Assembly: GCA_964581175.1 (NCBI GenBank)
Contig: CAZONI010000006.1
Span: 1-64,000 of the forward strand
Length of the DNA: 64,000 nucleotides
Direction of reading: 5' to 3'
Origin: B46-G9 sp964581175
GTDB taxonomy: Bacteria > Desulfobacterota > DSM-4660 > Desulfatiglandales > Desulfatiglandaceae
Position numbers and translations under genes: made by a program
Notes under the pieces: model-generated
The model's database searches: none
Seen by the model: only the letters and a program-made list of their open reading frames with translations
Told to the model about the DNA's origin: nothing
Part shown: positions 61,671-64,000 of the stretch, in pieces
Layout: every line of letters starts with the position of its first letter
How positions within the stretch are numbered: position 1 is the stretch's first letter

Positions 61671-62603
61671 ATGGACATAGCAGTAGTGGGAATCGGGGGA
61701 GTGGGCGGATACTACGGCGGAAAGCTTGCGCGCCATTATGCCGGGAGCTCTGATATTAAGATCATCTTTATCGCGAGAGGCGAACACCTGGAGAAGATCC
61801 GGGGGAAAGGGCTACGGGTCCGTTCGGCGGTGGAAACATTCACCGCAAGACCGCACCTGGCAACAGATCGGCCCAACGAACTGGGGCCTTTCGATCTTGT
61901 GCTCTTCTGTGTCAAGGCCTATGATCTGGAGGAGAGTGCGGCCATGCTTCAGGCAAATGTCACCGGCCGGACAGTGATCATCACGCTCCTCAACGGGGTG
62001 GACAACGCAGAGCGTTTGGGGAAGATTTTTCCACAGGCGAGTGTCTTGAACGGGTGTGTATACATCAGTGCCTTCATTGAAGCACCGGGTCTGGTCCGCC
62101 AGGCGTCAGGAAGCTGCAAGCTCTTTTTCGGAACGGAAAAGGAAAACCATGCAGGGTATAAGGCCATTGAAAAGATATTCACTGATGCGGGCATCGATGC
62201 GAAATACAGCGCTGATATAAGAACGGCGGTCTGGGAAAAATACATCTTTGTCTCTCCTCTCGCAAGCGCGACCACCTATCTGAAAAAGACATCCGGGCAG
62301 CTCCTGGAGGATGAACTCAGCAAGTCGTACCTGACCGGTCTGATGAGAGAAGTGGAGCTTGTTGCCAGGGCACAGGGCGTCCAATTCCCTGACAACGTGT
62401 GTGAAATTGCACTGGAAAAGGTATCGTCCTTTTCCTGCGACACCAAAACATCCTTACAGCTGGATTTTGAGAAGGCGAAAGAGAAGACCGAACTTGGGAC
62501 TTTTACGGGGTATATCGTCCGGTACGCCCGGGAGAACGGTATTCCCGTGCCGTATCATCAAGAGGTCTATGATTCCCTGTCAGCGGAACAGCAGCGACGG
62601 TGA
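61671..62603 (+). CDS. 2-dehydropantoate 2-reductase-like protein (PanE family)
   Basis: A 310-residue NADPH-dependent reductase: nucleotide loop VVGIGGVGGYYGGKLA, FDLVLFCVKAYDLEE, LLNGVDNAERLGKI, then the C-terminal helical domain with the catalytic lysine in AVWEKYIFVSPLASATT and S-MLQD-like KTSLQLDFEK. PanE makes pantoate for coenzyme A, but many paralogues act on other 2-oxo acids. Good Shine-Dalgarno GGGAGGAG. First gene of a cluster with the acetyltransferase and dehydrogenase below. Confidence 0.87.
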   Translation: MDIAVVGIGGVGGYYGGKLARHYAGSSDIKIIFIARGEHLEKIRGKGLRVRSAVETFTARPHLATDRPNELGPFDLVLFCVKAYDLEESAAMLQANVTGRTVIITLLNGVDNAERLGKIFPQASVLNGCVYISAFIEAPGLVRQASGSCKLFFGTEKENHAGYKAIEKIFTDAGIDAKYSADIRTAVWEKYIFVSPLASATTYLKKTSGQLLEDELSKSYLTGLMREVELVARAQGVQFPDNVCEIALEKVSSFSCDTKTSLQLDFEKAKEKTELGTFTGYIVRYARENGIPVPYHQEVYDSLSAEQQRR

Positions 62604-62642
62604 GTTAATGCAGATAGTTCGGGCTTCTAAAGGGGAGTTTGT

Positions 62643-63134
62643 ATGCCGGACATTAAAGTAGCTGAAGGATATGTCCCGGGAGCAATCGGCGGGATTGTCT
62701 CACTCCATGCCCTTTACTACCACGAGCACTGGGGATTCGGACTGCCCTTTGAAGCGAAGGTGGCTGCCGGGCTGGCGGAGTTCCTGGAACGGTACGATGC
62801 CTCTCGCGACAGGCTTTGGGTAGTGATGCAGGAAGGTCGGATAGAGGGTTCCATAGCCATGGACGGCATCCACAGGGAGACGGAAGGGGCGCATCTCCGG
62901 TGGTTCATCGTATCGGACAGGCTGCGGGGAAAAGGATTCGGCTCTCGACTTATTGATTCGGCCGTTGATTTTTGCAGGAGCAAGGGATTCAGACGCAGTT
63001 ACCTTTGGACATTCGAGGGACTGAATGCTGCAAGGCACCTGTACGAGAAGAGCGGATTCAAGCTGGTTGCGGAGCACTATGGCACCCAATGGGGGAAAGA
63101 GGTCAAGGAGCAGCGGTTTGAGCTTCGGCTGTAG
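62643..63134 (+). CDS. GNAT-family N-acetyltransferase
   Basis: A 163-residue acetyltransferase of the GNAT fold. The acetyl-CoA loop is RLRGKGFGSRLIDSAVDFC (motif A), and LYEKSGFKLVAEH is motif B. The substrate is unknown. It lies 39 bases after the PanE-like gene and 32 before the saccharopine-dehydrogenase-like gene. Confidence 0.87.
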   Translation: MPDIKVAEGYVPGAIGGIVSLHALYYHEHWGFGLPFEAKVAAGLAEFLERYDASRDRLWVVMQEGRIEGSIAMDGIHRETEGAHLRWFIVSDRLRGKGFGSRLIDSAVDFCRSKGFRRSYLWTFEGLNAARHLYEKSGFKLVAEHYGTQWGKEVKEQRFELRL

Positions 63135-63166
63135 CCGGCTCATGAGGCCTCGGAAAGGAGGAATCG

Positions 63167-64000
63167 ATGCGGGTGACACTTTTGGGCGCCGGTATGATTG
63201 GGAGCGCCATTGCAGGATACCTGAAAAAGAAGGGACTGGGGGTGATTGCCGTGGACTCGAACAATGCGGCCCTGAAGAGACTGGAAACTGAAGTATCTGT
63301 GGAAGGAATCCAGGCCGATCTTCTTACGATGGAGTCGCTCGACGCGCTGGTGTCCGGAAGCGAACTGGTGATCTGTGCTGTCCCGGGATTTATGGGATTT
63401 GATACGCTGAAAAAGATCATCAAGGCGGGGAAGAATGTGGTCGATATCTCATTTTTCAACGAGGATCCTTTTCTTTTGGACGAACTGGCAAAAAGGAAGG
63501 GAGTGACCGCCGTTGTGGATTGCGGGGTTGCTCCGGGCCTGTGCAACATCATAGCGGGACACGTGGCCACGGTGTTGAACGAGGTTGATACATATGCCTG
63601 CTACGTGGGTGGACTGCCCCTTGTGCGGAAATGGCCCTTTGAGTACAAGGCGGTCTTTTCTCCTGTTGACGTGCTGGAGGAATACACCCGGCCCTGCCGG
63701 ATGAGAGAAGGCGGAAGAGACGTGGTGAAACCTGCTCTCTCAGAAGCGGAACTCATGGATTTCCCCGGGCTGGGGACCCTGGAGGCCTTCAACACGGATG
63801 GTCTCAGAACCTTGCGAAAGACCCTTGCGCTTCCCTTTATGCATGAAAAAACACTCCGTTATCCGGGACACGCCGGCCTGATGCGGATTTTCAGGGAAAG
63901 CGGGTTTTTCGATAGGGAGCCCGTAGAGGTCAACGGTACACCGGTGGAGCCGATTGCCCTCATTTCAAAACTTCTCTTTGATGAGTGGAGGCTTGCGGAA
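63167..64000 (+). CDS. Saccharopine-dehydrogenase-family protein, N-terminal part
   Basis: The first 278 codons run to the window edge without a stop. The Rossmann motif VTLLGAGMIGSAIAGYL, then VICAVPGF, VVDISFFNEDP, VVDCGVAPGLCNIIAG and ACYVGGLP are typical of the saccharopine dehydrogenase/homospermidine synthase family. AAAGGAGG precedes the ATG. The role could be lysine metabolism or an amino acid oxidoreductase. Neighbouring PanE-like and GNAT genes suggest a shared catabolic or biosynthetic operon. Confidence 0.85.
   Translation, partial: MRVTLLGAGMIGSAIAGYLKKKGLGVIAVDSNNAALKRLETEVSVEGIQADLLTMESLDALVSGSELVICAVPGFMGFDTLKKIIKAGKNVVDISFFNEDPFLLDELAKRKGVTAVVDCGVAPGLCNIIAGHVATVLNEVDTYACYVGGLPLVRKWPFEYKAVFSPVDVLEEYTRPCRMREGGRDVVKPALSEAELMDFPGLGTLEAFNTDGLRTLRKTLALPFMHEKTLRYPGHAGLMRIFRESGFFDREPVEVNGTPVEPIALISKLLFDEWRLAE

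Overview
The window (about 55 percent GC by eye) reads like chromosomal DNA of an anaerobic bacterium. The most likely source is Desulfobacterota, the former Deltaproteobacteria of the Syntrophobacterales/Desulfobacterales type. This is inferred from a complex I operon without its usual NADH module, a probable selenoprotein, an anaerobic sulfatase maturase, several radical SAM enzymes, a polyferredoxin/DUF362 pair and PAS histidine kinases of the style common in that phylum. No rRNA, tRNA or CRISPR array was seen.

Layout. 1-2632: 5' part of a ClC channel gene, a biotin-synthase-like radical SAM enzyme, a zinc-ribbon protein, and an OsmC-like gene whose catalytic cysteine codon is replaced by in-frame TGA followed by a SECIS-like hairpin. 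2707-8312: tripartite RND efflux operon (outer membrane factor, adaptor, pump). 8369-18118: envelope and metal-stress block with a sensor kinase, a YHS-containing copper-type P-ATPase, an NfeD-like protein, two exported Gly/Met/Tyr-rich repeat proteins, a Ser/Thr kinase and PP2C phosphatase pair, a ZraP-like periplasmic protein and a free YHS protein.

18136-35501: energy block. nuoABCDHIJKLMN lie on the minus strand in the usual order. They are followed by a NuoF-like protein without the FMN domain, a B12-binding radical SAM enzyme and an unknown protein. Divergently, beyond a repeat-rich spacer, a small membrane protein precedes a 1230-residue fusion of ferredoxin, GltD/NfnB-type flavoprotein, polyferredoxin and NuoG-like domains. 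Together these suggest a complex I whose input module has been rebuilt around a GltD-type FAD/NAD(P) protein.

35532-48823: mixed metabolic genes. These include a cNMP-binding protein, an adenine-deaminase relative, VOC and TIGR04076 proteins, two flavodoxins, an isochorismatase fragment, an alpha/alpha-fold protein divergent from an anaerobic sulfatase maturase, a dienelactone hydrolase, a hybrid PAS kinase, YajD and a methyltransferase. 49018-56084: a MotB/MotA-like pair behind a near-consensus sigma-54 promoter, an FMN reductase, CorA behind a TetR-type operator, a DUF4230 protein, a cytidylate-kinase-like/BON protein and leucine dehydrogenase.

56096-57066 is a small accessory patch (restriction-enzyme remnant and a MazEF-like module). 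57277-64000 carries a MATE exporter with an attenuator-like leader, a DUF362/polyferredoxin pair, a PanE-like reductase, a GNAT acetyltransferase and the 5' part of a saccharopine-dehydrogenase-like gene. A palindromic dispersed element occurs in intergenic DNA at about 31.2 kb, 48.15 kb and 50.9 kb.
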